DNA from: Paenibacillus eucommiae
GTDB lineage: Bacteria; Bacillota; Bacilli; Paenibacillales; NBRC-103111
Direction: 5' to 3'
NCBI RefSeq assembly: GCF_017874215.1
Contig: NZ_JAGGLB010000005.1
Location: 1 to 64,000, forward strand
DNA length: 64,000 nucleotides
The translations under genes and the position numbers were made by a program. Shown here piece after piece: positions 52,849 through 61,880 of the stretch. The number at the start of each line of letters is the position of its first letter. Positions within the stretch are counted from its first letter, which is position 1. Below the pieces are notes generated by a model. That model did not search any database and had not been told where the DNA came from. It saw only the letters and a list, made by a program, of their open reading frames with translations.

Positions 52849-54753
52849 TCAAGGTCCAGCCAAGGCAGGCGGGATTAGCCTGGCAGGGAGCAGGTTCACG
52901 TATTTATCTGAAAGGTCCATCCATCCCATAATGTAGTCGTAATCGCTTCTATACATCGAGAAATCCTCCACAGGCTGCAGAGTGTCAATCGAATAGGCCG
53001 TACCGTCCTCAAAGCCTTTGCCAGGCACAAATAAAATATCATTATTGAAAAAAGAGCCTGTTGGCAAATAATAGCGCATGCCCAAAATATTGTTCTCTAT
53101 GTTGAGCAGATCATGCCCAAAAGGAAGGAAGTCCTCCTCATCAAGCTGGATGCCGAGCAGGTTCGCAACCGTAGGCAGGATATCCATCTGTCCGCCGACC
53201 TGCTCCACCGTTTGGCCGCTCGTTTGTCCGGGAGTCCGGATGAGCAAAGGGATATTAAAGCGGGATAGCCGCGGGTGATAAGTAATTCCGAGAGCCTCAC
53301 TCACAATTTCATGTTCATTATCCTTGAGCTGCAGCCCGAAATGATCACCATACAAGACTAGCATCGTGTTTTCCCAAAGACCTTCCGCTTTCAATTGCTC
53401 GATAAACTTGCCTAACGCATAGTCTGTATAATTAATGGAAGTTAAATAATCCTTGAGCATATTGCCTTGCAAGGAATCTGGCAGCTTGATTTGCTGGCGA
53501 TCCTCTGGAATCACAAAGGGGTGGTGGCTGGATACGCTGACGAATTGCGTGTAGAATGGCTTCCCTAACTGCTGGAGATTTTTCATGACCTCGATACCTA
53601 CGTTGTACAATTCTTCATCAGAGGCACCGAAGCTGTTGAAATTATCATTGTTAAAAAATTTTTTGTCATAATAGTTGGTAAAGCCGAGGGCAGGATACAT
53701 CTTGTCCCGATCCCAGAAGGTAGCCGTATTTACATGAAAGGTACTGGAAACATAGTTCAGCTTATCTAGCAGCTTGGGCAGGCTTGGAAGATCGCGGTCG
53801 CTATACCCAGTTGACATGGCCACGGTCCCGGTTGGATAAATCGATGTGTTGGACATAAATTCAGCATCTGAAGTATTCCCTTGGCCAATTTGTTGATAAA
53901 TATTAGGGAAATAAAAGCTTTCATCCATCAGTGCATTTATCACGGGAGTTACTTCCTGACCTTCGATTCGTAAACCAATGGGGAAATTCTGAAAGGCCTC
54001 CAGCTGGATAATGACCACGTTTTTACCTTGTTGTGAACCGAAATATTGGGGGGCTTCAGCAGCTTTTGCCAGAGATTGATAGGGGAATTGAGATTCGAAG
54101 CTTTTGATCGTCTGTTTCAACTGCTCGATGTCGCTGATTTTTGCCATGCTGCTTGCTTGTTTGGATGCCCAAATCGTTGAGACCTGGTAGCTTAAGAAGC
54201 CAAGCTCCTCAGCCTGTTTTAATTCATTAGCGATGTTGGCGCCAGCCTTAATTGACCATGCGGAATAGGCCCCAGCTGTTATCAGAAGAAGGCAAATAAC
54301 GATTTTATTTATGGAATGACTGTTGAGTATGCGCAGCTGCGGTCTTCTATAAATAAGCTTCAGCAGCAAAATTAGGGCGAAATCTAAAAAGTAGACGAAG
54401 TTTATCGGCTCTATAAGTGATTTGACGCTATCGGATATTTGTCCGAGCTGATTGATATTTTTAAGCGCTGTATACGTAACTACGGCACCAAAATGGCTGT
54501 AATATACAGTCGCGGCAAGGAATATGAGAGAGGCTGCAAGATTGATGCCCCAATAAATCGCTGGCTTCATAAATTTAGGCCCAAAAAGCTCAATCAAACC
54601 GACAATAACGAGCACCGCGGCCAAGTCCGTCCCCAAGCGGTCTATAGCAACTTCTTCGAATAGAAAAGTTCTTAACACGACTAATTTAGCCCAAAGCAAT
54701 AAAAGCGTATACATAAAAGGACTTCTCCACAGGACCTTCCACGGACCAATCAC
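52849..54753 (-). CDS. LTA synthase-family membrane sulfatase
   Basis: 634-residue polytopic enzyme: five helices in the first 190 residues, then an extracellular alkaline-phosphatase-fold domain. The catalytic Thr is expected in GQGNTSDAEFMSNTSIYP (near 295), and the metal ligands in HVNTATFWDRD and YGDHFG. The family transfers glycerol-phosphate to lipoteichoic acid or related polymers. The GTG at 54753 is the likely start because a perfect AGGAGGTGA ends 7 nt before it; an ATG at 54786 would put that site inside the coding region. Confidence 0.9.
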   Translation of the reverse strand: MIGPWKVLWRSPFMYTLLLLWAKLVVLRTFLFEEVAIDRLGTDLAAVLVIVGLIELFGPKFMKPAIYWGINLAASLIFLAATVYYSHFGAVVTYTALKNINQLGQISDSVKSLIEPINFVYFLDFALILLLKLIYRRPQLRILNSHSINKIVICLLLITAGAYSAWSIKAGANIANELKQAEELGFLSYQVSTIWASKQASSMAKISDIEQLKQTIKSFESQFPYQSLAKAAEAPQYFGSQQGKNVVIIQLEAFQNFPIGLRIEGQEVTPVINALMDESFYFPNIYQQIGQGNTSDAEFMSNTSIYPTGTVAMSTGYSDRDLPSLPKLLDKLNYVSSTFHVNTATFWDRDKMYPALGFTNYYDKKFFNNDNFNSFGASDEELYNVGIEVMKNLQQLGKPFYTQFVSVSSHHPFVIPEDRQQIKLPDSLQGNMLKDYLTSINYTDYALGKFIEQLKAEGLWENTMLVLYGDHFGLQLKDNEHEIVSEALGITYHPRLSRFNIPLLIRTPGQTSGQTVEQVGGQMDILPTVANLLGIQLDEEDFLPFGHDLLNIENNILGMRYYLPTGSFFNNDILFVPGKGFEDGTAYSIDTLQPVEDFSMYRSDYDYIMGWMDLSDKYVNLLPARLIPPALAGP

Positions 54754-54887
54754 GCTGGGGTCACCTCCTAAAAATAGTTTATTCATTAGTTTAACCTATT
54801 TCCTCCATTATAGGGAACTATTAAAATGCGAATGGTGCCTATTACCAGATCGCCGGTCGCAGGGCAGGCTACCATTTTTTGCACAGT

Positions 54888-54917
54888 TTGACAGTTTCAC
54901 TTGGTGAATGTTAGGGT
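54888..54917 (+). promoter_or_regulatory. Possible promoter of the STM40xx set
   Basis: TTGACA (54888-54893) followed after 18 bp by TAGGGT (54912-54917). The -10 is poor, so this is tentative. Confidence 0.3.
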
Positions 54918-54967
54918 AAAAATAAGTTTAGAAGATTTAATGAACTCAAGTTCTGGGAGGGAAATCG

Positions 54968-55807
54968 ATGTCGGAAGTAAAGCTTGTTGTCGACTATGAT
55001 GAGTATGAGAATGGGAAGAGAATAGAACAACTTATTGAAGATTTAGCGAATCAGCCGGAAGCCCGTGAATTGACCAGTCTAGTTATTGGTGAGTGGGGAC
55101 AATCCTATGAAAATGATTCGAGTACGATTGTAGAAGCCCTGGTTCGTTTGAGGGATCAGTTTCCTTCCTTGCGCAAGCTTTTTATCGGTGATATGACTTA
55201 TGAAGAATGTGAAGTATCCTGGATCAATCAAAGCAATTTGGCACCGCTGTTTCCCGCATTTCCAGAACTGTTGTCACTGACTATAAAAGGAAGCACTGGA
55301 CTCGAGCTAATTCCTGTGCATCATGAAAAGCTGGAAGAGCTGGTCATTATTTGTGGAGGACTCGGCAAAAATGTACTAGCGGAAATTAGCAAAGGACACC
55401 TGCCACGGCTCAAGAAGCTTGAGCTTTATCTAGGCGTGGACAACTACGGTTTTGATGGCGGTTTGGAGGATGTGCTACCTTTGATAGAGGTTGGTAAATT
55501 TCCGGAGCTTACATATCTGGGTCTAAAAAATAGCGAGATACAGGATGAAATCGCGATTGCGGTGGCAGATGCGCCTATTCTCGAACAGCTCGAGACGCTT
55601 GATCTGTCCATGGGAACTTTAAGTGATACAGGAGCTGAAGCGCTGCTAGCTAGTGAAAGAGTGAAAAAGCTGAAGCATCTCGATTTGAGCCATCATTATA
55701 TGACTGACCCGTTAGTCAAGCGTTGGCAGCAATCCGGTCTATCCGTGGATGTCAGCGAGCAGGAGCCTGCGGATGATGAATGGCGCTCACCGTCTATGAC
55801 GGAATAA
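54968..55807 (+). CDS. STM4015-family leucine-rich-repeat protein
   Basis: 279-residue protein with about six leucine-rich repeats between residues 60 and 265 (for example LSLTIKGSTGLELIPVH, LKKLELYLGV, LETLDLSMGTLSDTGAEALL, LKHLDLSHHYMTDPLV). The N-terminus (VDYDEYENGKRIEQLIEDLA) resembles the STM4015 family described by name from Salmonella. It probably acts as a recognition or scaffold protein for the adjoining enzymes. GGGAGGG 7 nt upstream of the ATG. First gene of the set. Confidence 0.75.
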   Translation: MSEVKLVVDYDEYENGKRIEQLIEDLANQPEARELTSLVIGEWGQSYENDSSTIVEALVRLRDQFPSLRKLFIGDMTYEECEVSWINQSNLAPLFPAFPELLSLTIKGSTGLELIPVHHEKLEELVIICGGLGKNVLAEISKGHLPRLKKLELYLGVDNYGFDGGLEDVLPLIEVGKFPELTYLGLKNSEIQDEIAIAVADAPILEQLETLDLSMGTLSDTGAEALLASERVKKLKHLDLSHHYMTDPLVKRWQQSGLSVDVSEQEPADDEWRSPSMTE

Positions 55808-55809
55808 CG

Positions 55810-57198
55810 ATGCCGCCTTTTATCCTCATTGGCAATCCGGGAAACCGGCGTACAGACGGCCTGCAGCAAGCCCGGCTTAAGCTGGGTCTGGAACCGGCAA
55901 TCGTTGTGTCCTATCTGGACCTGCTGCAGGGACGGGTGTCGCTGTCCGATGTGCTGTCCACAAAGGGACTGGCATCGGGGGAGCCGCCGCTGCTGCGGCT
56001 TGATGCGCCAGGTGAGAACTTCGAAGTGGAGCGTGCGCTGATCGCTCTCGGCGCACCTGATGCCGTCATCGATCCGCTGGACGAGGCTTTGCTGCCGTAT
56101 GCTGCGAGGAAAGACCCGCAGCCTCTTCCGGTTGAATCTGTCATGAGGCTGGAGGAACAGGTTGGACGGATCTGGCATCCGTCCCAATGGTTCCGCGGCT
56201 ATGGCCGGCTGCTTGCCCGCCTTGAGCGGGAAGCACTGCAGGGGCAAAGACTGCCGGCCGGTATGGCCGGACAGGGAATGCTGGAGAAGCTGGATAAACA
56301 GAACCGTAAGCAGGAGCAAATGGAACCGCAAGGCAAGCAGGAACAGCAGGTTCAGAAGGATCAGAGGAGCAAGTGTGAGCAAGAGGGCAAGGAAGAGCAG
56401 CGTGGTCAGCAAGCCCGCTGGCTGAATGCCCCTGCCGATATTGCAGCGATGTTCGACAAGCGGTATACACATCGGCTGCTGACGGCCGCAGGTGTGCGGG
56501 TGCCGAGGCTGCTTGCTGCACCAGAAGAGCTGAGCGACTATGAATCGCTGCATGAAGCTATGCGCGATAAGCGGATGCATCGCGTTTTCATTAAGCTCGC
56601 ATGCGGTTCAGGCGCATCTGGCGTTATGGCTTATCAGATCCATCCCCGGACTGGGGCTGAAGTGGTAGTGACAACGGTGGGCGTGGAAACTTTCTTTACG
56701 CGTTCACCTATTTATTATAATGCGGGCAAATTGCGCCGTTATACAGACCGGGCTATTATTCGTCGTATTGTCAACTGGTTGTTGGCTCATGGAGCCCATG
56801 TTGAACAATGGATTGCAAAGGCTTCCTGCGGTGACAGGGCGTTTGATATCCGCCAGCTTGTCGTGTGCGGACAAGCCTGCCATAGTGTTGCGCGTGCCAG
56901 CCGCACGCCGATCACGAATCTGCATCTGCGCAGCAAACGGATGCTGCCAGCTGAAACGGGACTTCCCGAATCAGCGCTTTTGGCTATCCGTGGAATCGCC
57001 GAGCAGGCTATGGCAGTCTTCCCCAGATCGGCCGTTGCCGGGATCGATGTGCTGGTCCGTTCGGGCGATCTGCTTCCATATATCGCCGAGCTTAATCCGT
57101 TCGGCGATTTGCTGTACAACATAGAGTACCAAGGCTTCAGCCCCTATGAATGGGAGATGGAGCAGTTGATTGTGGAAGGTTTACATGAAGCTCGTTAA
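55810..57198 (+). CDS. STM4014-family ATP-grasp-like protein
   Basis: 462 residues. The start PFILIGNPGNRRTDGLQQAR fits the family; residues about 215-450 look like an ATP-grasp fold (KRYTHRLLTAAGVRVPRLL, VFIKLACGSGASGVMAYQ, VEQWIAKASCGDRAFDIRQL, AGIDVLVRSGDLLPYIAELN). Such enzymes ligate carboxylates to amines. A Gln/Lys/Glu-rich insert of about 40 residues (near 165-205) is an apparent low-complexity expansion. ATG 55810 is chosen by homology to the family N-terminus; an ATG at 55780 overlaps the LRR gene. Mobile DNA follows. Confidence 0.78.
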   Translation: MPPFILIGNPGNRRTDGLQQARLKLGLEPAIVVSYLDLLQGRVSLSDVLSTKGLASGEPPLLRLDAPGENFEVERALIALGAPDAVIDPLDEALLPYAARKDPQPLPVESVMRLEEQVGRIWHPSQWFRGYGRLLARLEREALQGQRLPAGMAGQGMLEKLDKQNRKQEQMEPQGKQEQQVQKDQRSKCEQEGKEEQRGQQARWLNAPADIAAMFDKRYTHRLLTAAGVRVPRLLAAPEELSDYESLHEAMRDKRMHRVFIKLACGSGASGVMAYQIHPRTGAEVVVTTVGVETFFTRSPIYYNAGKLRRYTDRAIIRRIVNWLLAHGAHVEQWIAKASCGDRAFDIRQLVVCGQACHSVARASRTPITNLHLRSKRMLPAETGLPESALLAIRGIAEQAMAVFPRSAVAGIDVLVRSGDLLPYIAELNPFGDLLYNIEYQGFSPYEWEMEQLIVEGLHEAR

Positions 57199-57245
57199 CA
57201 ACCACTAGACGATGGAATATAGAATTAAAATATACTATGAAATAT

Positions 57246-58077
57246 GGCTCAACCTAATAATCAGTGCTTGACAGTCAAGCTAACATTCGATGGCGGTTAA
57301 ATGCTACGAAAATACCAGCTTTATAGCTGCCCGGTACTTGTCATAGCTATTTTCATATCGGCGAGGGTAACACGTGAGCTAATGGTCACCGCAGTCCGTT
57401 AGAAGTGGAAATGCAGCGAAATGAGATTGTAACGGTCACGGATGTCTAAACTTGACCCACAACGCTTCCAGAAAAATGGGATTTCATATTAGCTCCATAT
57501 GAGCGTTGTTCAAGAGCGGAAAATATACTATTTTACCAATATATGATGAAATTTGATCTCTCCTCGTAGAGCCCCAGCTCTATTTTCTGTAAAAGAGCCG
57601 CTTTCATGTCGGGGATCCGCGGCAAGCCATAGCTGTTTTTAGTAATTTTGTTCGTTCCAAGTGCTTTTAAAAGGGAAAAATTATTATTATTGGGTTCATT
57701 TAGATATTTTTTTATTTATATAAAATCAACTTAATTTCCAATATTTGATGTTTCCATAAAATTGGAAGCATAGTGGGTCAAGTTTAGTCACGGATGTCCC
57801 TTACAGGCTGAAAAAGGGGCGATTGTGGGGAAAACCGCCTTCTAATGGTCGCGGATGTCCATTAGAATCGTGAATAGGTAAAAATCAGCCTCTAAAGGTC
57901 AGCGGTGACCGTTAGAGACAGGTCCTTTCCGTATCTGGAAGATATCTTCCTTCGTTGTGATATCGGTCTATTCCTCTTTTGTTGTTGGGTAGGACTTTCA
58001 ACCGTACAGGATTGGCAGATGTTTTTCCAGTTTTAGCTATCCATTCATTTGTCAAGCACTGATTGTGGTGTTGAGCC
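57246..58077. mobile_element. MITE-like element copy 2, with nested insertion
   Basis: Same ends as the element at 31068 (GGCTCA... AATCAGTGCTTGACA in inverted orientation), flanked by its own 8-bp duplication TGAAATAT (57238-57245 and 58078-58085). Without the insert and its duplication it is 480 bp, differing from copy 1 mainly by three deletions of 11, 8 and 13 bp. A 342-bp element has inserted into the second internal dyad. The element lies between the STM4014- and STM4013-like genes. Confidence 0.9.
57446..57787. mobile_element. Nested 342-bp inverted-repeat element
   Basis: Perfect 15-bp ends CTAAACTTGACCCAC and its inverse GTGGGTCAAGTTTAG (57773-57787), with pairing continuing imperfectly to about 25-34 bp. 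It is flanked by TCACGGATGT at 57436-57445 and 57788-57797; copy 1 of the host element has this site once (TCACAGATGT). The interior is A+T-rich with no transposase frame. Family not identified. Confidence 0.88.
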
Positions 58078-58085
58078 TGAAATAT

Positions 58086-58608
58086 AGGATGAAAGATGAG
58101 GCATTTAGATTAATCAATAAAGGGTTATTTCCAAATATTTCATCCCATTTACTTCAAATACGCTCAAATTAAGAGGCCAAGCTGCCATGTGGGGTAAAAA
58201 GATGCATATACACATCTTTTAGCTTAATGATCCCGATAAAGAAAATTACTGCAAAAATACAGGGTTTCATCCGTCTTTTGCCCGTTTCGGAGGTTTAAGC
58301 CCTAAATTCCTGCACAATCTCCAATTGTAGGAATTCTCGCTAAATAACCGATTTTGGGTGAAAAATCCTGCACAAACGCAGCTTTTTTACCATCAGTGGG
58401 CGGGGACGTCTCTATTTTATTACCAATAATCGGATGATAGACGGGCGGGCTTGATGAAAGTTTCTAGTAAGACCTGAGTGGGGATGATTAAGCAAGGATT
58501 TGGCAAGGATTAAGCAAGGAATGAGCAAAGATTGAATATGGATTGCAACGAGGATTTGAGCAAGAATTGAGCAAGAACTGAGCAAGAACTGAGTAAGGAT
58601 GGAACTCG
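58086..58608. other. Gene-free stretch before the STM4013-like gene
   Basis: Holds a small dyad AAAAGATG (58197-58204) / CATCTTTT (58213-58220), two copies of TCCTGCACAA about 68 bp apart within a segment that may itself be an intergenic repeat, and a degenerate direct repeat of AGCAAGAACTG/AGCAAGGATT type at about 58487-58605 that runs up to the next start. No promoter of good quality was found. Confidence 0.6.
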
Positions 58609-59394
58609 ATGACTGATATGAACTTGATTGTCGGATCACACGATATTGTAATGATAACGCTCGATACGCTGCGTTACGATGCAGCGGTTCTGGAGGAAGC
58701 AAATTGTCCTAATCTGTGCGGCGATGGGCCTTGGGAGAAGCGCCACACACCCGGGAGTTTTACATATGCTGCGCATCACGCTTTCTTTGGTGGGTTTCTG
58801 CCGACACCGGCAACAACGGATAAAGAGAATCACATCCGTCTGTTTCATTCCAGGAACACGGGGCTGAAGACACATCCCCATACATGGTTGTTCGACACGC
58901 CAGACATGGTAAGCGGTCTGCAGGCGGAAGGCTACCGGACTATTTGTGTTGGCGGCGTTATTTTTTTTACGAAGAAGGTGGCTCTTGCCAAGGTGCTTCC
59001 GGGTTACTTTCAGGAGAGTTACTGGCGCATGACCTTCGGGGTAACGAACCCCCGCTCGACCGAGCATCAGGTCAATCACACGCTAAAGCTGCTGGAACGG
59101 GCCGATCCGGAGGAGCGGTTGTTTCTTTTTCTTAATGTATCTGCGATCCATGGCCCGAATCATTACTTTGTACCGGGAGCCCGCAAGGATTCAGTAGACA
59201 GCCAGCGGGCTGCACTGCGTTATGTGGACGGTCAGCTGGGACGTTTGTTTGAAGCGCTGAGGGCGCGGAAGCGGCCAGCGTTCTGTCTGGCGTTCTCAGA
59301 CCATGGGACTGCTTACGGCGAAGATGGATATGAGGGGCATAGGCTCGCTCATGAAGTGGTCTGGAATGTGCCTTACCGTGAGTTTCTGTTATAG
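58609..59394 (+). CDS. STM4013/SEN3800-family sulfatase-fold hydrolase
   Basis: 261 residues of the alkaline phosphatase superfamily without signal peptide. The metal-binding start is VMITLDTLRYDAAV; later ligands are His in SAIHGPNHYF and the SDHGTAYGEDG motif. The small size and the wording of the motifs fit the STM4013/SEN3800 group. Expected chemistry is phosphoester, phosphonate or sulfate transfer or hydrolysis in the cytosol. Its start is preceded by AAGGATGGA, itself part of a direct-repeat run. It is followed by 156 bp of degenerate CAGTAACTCA-like repeats. Confidence 0.82.
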   Translation: MTDMNLIVGSHDIVMITLDTLRYDAAVLEEANCPNLCGDGPWEKRHTPGSFTYAAHHAFFGGFLPTPATTDKENHIRLFHSRNTGLKTHPHTWLFDTPDMVSGLQAEGYRTICVGGVIFFTKKVALAKVLPGYFQESYWRMTFGVTNPRSTEHQVNHTLKLLERADPEERLFLFLNVSAIHGPNHYFVPGARKDSVDSQRAALRYVDGQLGRLFEALRARKRPAFCLAFSDHGTAYGEDGYEGHRLAHEVVWNVPYREFLL

Positions 59395-59399
59395 ATCTG

Positions 59400-59525
59400 C
59401 AATTCGAATAGAAACTCAAGAGTAACTCACCAGAATCTCAGTAGTCTATCAGTAGTATCAATAGTTTCAGTAATTTCAGTAGTAACTTAGCAGTAACTCA
59501 AAAGTAACTCAACTGTTGACTAGCA
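59400..59525. repeat. Degenerate direct repeats in the STM4013-STM4012 spacer
   Basis: About eight imperfect copies of a 9-11-bp CAGTAACTCA / AGTAGTATCA-type unit. No coding content. Confidence 0.6.
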
Positions 59526-59550
59526 AGATGAGAAAGGAAGTGATCCTAAC

Positions 59551-60936
59551 GTGTCTGTAACCTCTTCGAGATCCACGACAGCGGCTCACCTGAACCCGGA
59601 GGAGCTTCTTGAGCTCCAACAATGGAAAGATCAACTGACTGCTGATCCATACCGCTCTTATCTGTATTCTTATCCGCACAAAACAGCCTACCGCGATCTG
59701 GAGCCGAAGCTGCCGCTGCAGGAACTTTGGCGGAATGAGCCTGCAGAATCATTTTTCCTGTATATGCATATCCCATTTTGCGGAGCCCGGTGTGGATTCT
59801 GCAATTTGTTCACGCTGCCCGACAAGCGTGCTGATGTGCACGAGCAGTATGTGGATGCATTGGAGCGGCAGGCGAAGCAGTGGGCTCCTTATGTAGGCCA
59901 CAAGCCGTTTGCCCGTTTTGCCATCGGGGGAGGAACGCCGACGCTGCTTGCGCCCAAGCAGTTGAGCCGCCTCTTTGATATTGCTGAAGGGACGATGGGT
60001 TTTGATCCGCAGAAGGCGTCCATCTCGGTCGAAACGTCGCCAGAGACGATAACCAGTGAACGGCTCGGCATTCTTAAGCAGCGGCGCGTCGACCGTGTGA
60101 GCATGGGCATCCAGAGCTTCGTAGAGGCGGAAGCAGCTGCAATATACCGGCCGCAGCAGCCGGATGAGGTTGAGCGTGCGCTTGAGCTTTTGCAGAAATT
60201 CGACTTTCCGCTGCTTAATCTGGATTTGATTTATGGTCTGCCGGGACAGACTGTCAGCTCCTGGCTGTATTCGTTAGAACGTGCGCTTGCCCATAATCCT
60301 GGCGAGTTGTTCATTTATCCGCTCTATACGCGGGAGCATACGATCGTGAAGCCTGATACGATCCGCCAATTAGGCACGGATCTGCGTTTGGAGTGCTACC
60401 GGGCAGCCCGCGAGCTTCTGCACAGCAGAGGATATCGCCAATACTCGATGCGCCGCTTTGCCAAGGAAAGTCCGATTACAGGCAAGGATATTTTGTCATA
60501 CAGTTGCCAGGAGGAAGGGATGGTCGGGCTGGGCTGTGGAGCCCGCTCGTATACACGCAGTGTCCATTACGCTTCTCGTTACGGAGTGAGCCGCAAGGCA
60601 ACCGAGAGCATCCTCGCCGATTATGTTGCGACGGAGCATTATAACACCGCCGATTACGGCTTTATTTTATCTGAGGATGAGCAGAAGCTGAGGTTTGTTG
60701 TGAAGGCGATTTTGCACCAGGAAGGTCTGGATGCGGCTGCCTATCTGGAACGATTCGGTGTCCGCCTTCAAGAGGACCAGCCGCAGCTGAGAAGGCTGAC
60801 GGATGGCGGTCTGGCCGTGGAGCATGAAGGTGTGCTCCGGCTCACGGAAGAGGGAATGGCCTATTCCGACAGCATCGGAGATTGGCTGATTTCTCCTGAA
60901 GTGAGAGAACGCATGGAAAGCTATGTGCTGTCATGA
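59551..60936 (+). CDS. STM4012-family radical SAM protein
   Basis: 461-residue radical SAM enzyme of the HemN/coproporphyrinogen dehydrogenase-like group. The cluster motif is CGARCGFC within MHIPFCGARCGFCNLF, the glycine-rich SAM site FAIGGGTPTLL, and MGIQSF follows. The C-terminal half resembles a HemN accessory domain. STM4012-type proteins always accompany STM4011, so it likely works on the same substrate and not in heme synthesis. GTG start with AAGGAAGTGAT upstream. Confidence 0.85.
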   Translation: MSVTSSRSTTAAHLNPEELLELQQWKDQLTADPYRSYLYSYPHKTAYRDLEPKLPLQELWRNEPAESFFLYMHIPFCGARCGFCNLFTLPDKRADVHEQYVDALERQAKQWAPYVGHKPFARFAIGGGTPTLLAPKQLSRLFDIAEGTMGFDPQKASISVETSPETITSERLGILKQRRVDRVSMGIQSFVEAEAAAIYRPQQPDEVERALELLQKFDFPLLNLDLIYGLPGQTVSSWLYSLERALAHNPGELFIYPLYTREHTIVKPDTIRQLGTDLRLECYRAARELLHSRGYRQYSMRRFAKESPITGKDILSYSCQEEGMVGLGCGARSYTRSVHYASRYGVSRKATESILADYVATEHYNTADYGFILSEDEQKLRFVVKAILHQEGLDAAAYLERFGVRLQEDQPQLRRLTDGGLAVEHEGVLRLTEEGMAYSDSIGDWLISPEVRERMESYVLS

Positions 60937-61856
60937 AAGCCTCCCTGTACTATAGAGGCAGTCTGTCTTCCTGCAATTACGACTGTCCTTACTGCCCATT
61001 CAGCAAAACAAAGGATAGCGCCGAAACTCTTGCAAAAGATAGGGAGCAGCTGCGGACTTTCGTTGAATGGGTGCAGGAACAGGCGCATGATGGACATCGG
61101 TTGTCTGTTTTTTTCAATCCTTATGGGGAAGGGCTAACCCACCGCTGGTACCGGGAGGCCATTACGCAGTTATCTCATATGGAGCATGTGGAGAAAGTGG
61201 CCATCCAGACCAATCTGTCGGCCAATCTCGATTGGACGCAGGATATTGACAGAAGCAAAACAGCATTTTGGGCGACTTATCATCCCGAACAGACGAAAGA
61301 AGCGAGATTCCTCGCGCAGTGCGATGATCTGTATCGCAGGAGTATTGCGTTCAGTGTCGGTACGGTAGGACTTCGCGGCGCCTTTGGAGCCATCGAATCG
61401 CTTCGCAGGCTGCTTCCGCAGGATGTGTATCTGTGGGTTAATGCCTTTAAAGATAAGCCCAATTATTATACGGCTGATGAGGTTGCTTTTTTGCGGGGTA
61501 TTGATCCGCTTTTCGAATGGAACTTAACGGATTACGACAGCCGTGGCCAAAGCTGCAGAGCAGGTGAGCAGGTTTTCTACGTTCAGGGAGCAGGGCTGGT
61601 AAAGCGCTGCTATAAGGACAGGCAGGTCATAGGGAACCTTTACCGCGACGGTCTGGCGGGGTTGTCTGCGAAGCGCCCTTGCCGCATGGAGCATTGTGGC
61701 TGCTACATCGGCTATATTCATATGCCGCAGCTCCCTTTTCAAGATATGTACGGCAGTGGTTTGCTTGAGCGGATTCCTCTTCGTGGTGCAGGTTCCGCAG
61801 ATATAGGTTCCGCAAATATAGGTTTCACGGATACAGGCTCCGAAAATGCAATTTGA
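60933..61856 (+). CDS. STM4011-family radical SAM protein
   Basis: 307 residues. CNYDCPYC near residue 14 binds the catalytic [4Fe-4S] cluster. A C-terminal Cys group (QSCRAGEQ, LVKRCYKD, RPCRMEHCGCYIG) suggests one or two auxiliary clusters as in SPASM/twitch proteins that modify peptides. The ATG overlaps the STM4012 stop by 4 bp. The last 25 residues (SADIGSANIGFTDTG) come from a 15-bp tandem repeat, probably a recent expansion. Confidence 0.82.
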   Translation: MKASLYYRGSLSSCNYDCPYCPFSKTKDSAETLAKDREQLRTFVEWVQEQAHDGHRLSVFFNPYGEGLTHRWYREAITQLSHMEHVEKVAIQTNLSANLDWTQDIDRSKTAFWATYHPEQTKEARFLAQCDDLYRRSIAFSVGTVGLRGAFGAIESLRRLLPQDVYLWVNAFKDKPNYYTADEVAFLRGIDPLFEWNLTDYDSRGQSCRAGEQVFYVQGAGLVKRCYKDRQVIGNLYRDGLAGLSAKRPCRMEHCGCYIGYIHMPQLPFQDMYGSGLLERIPLRGAGSADIGSANIGFTDTGSENAI

Positions 61857-61880
61857 ATATGTTGAGCAAAGGAGATTATG

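Noticed and set aside
58086..58608. Small peptide gene as RiPP precursor for the radical SAM enzymes
   Set aside because: The few short frames with ATG (for example near 58182) end after about 10 codons or have no RBS and no leader-core pattern.
59551..60936. Coproporphyrinogen III dehydrogenase (hemN/hemZ)
   Set aside because: It shares the fold and the Cys motif, but neighbours and the STM4012-type details indicate a different role.
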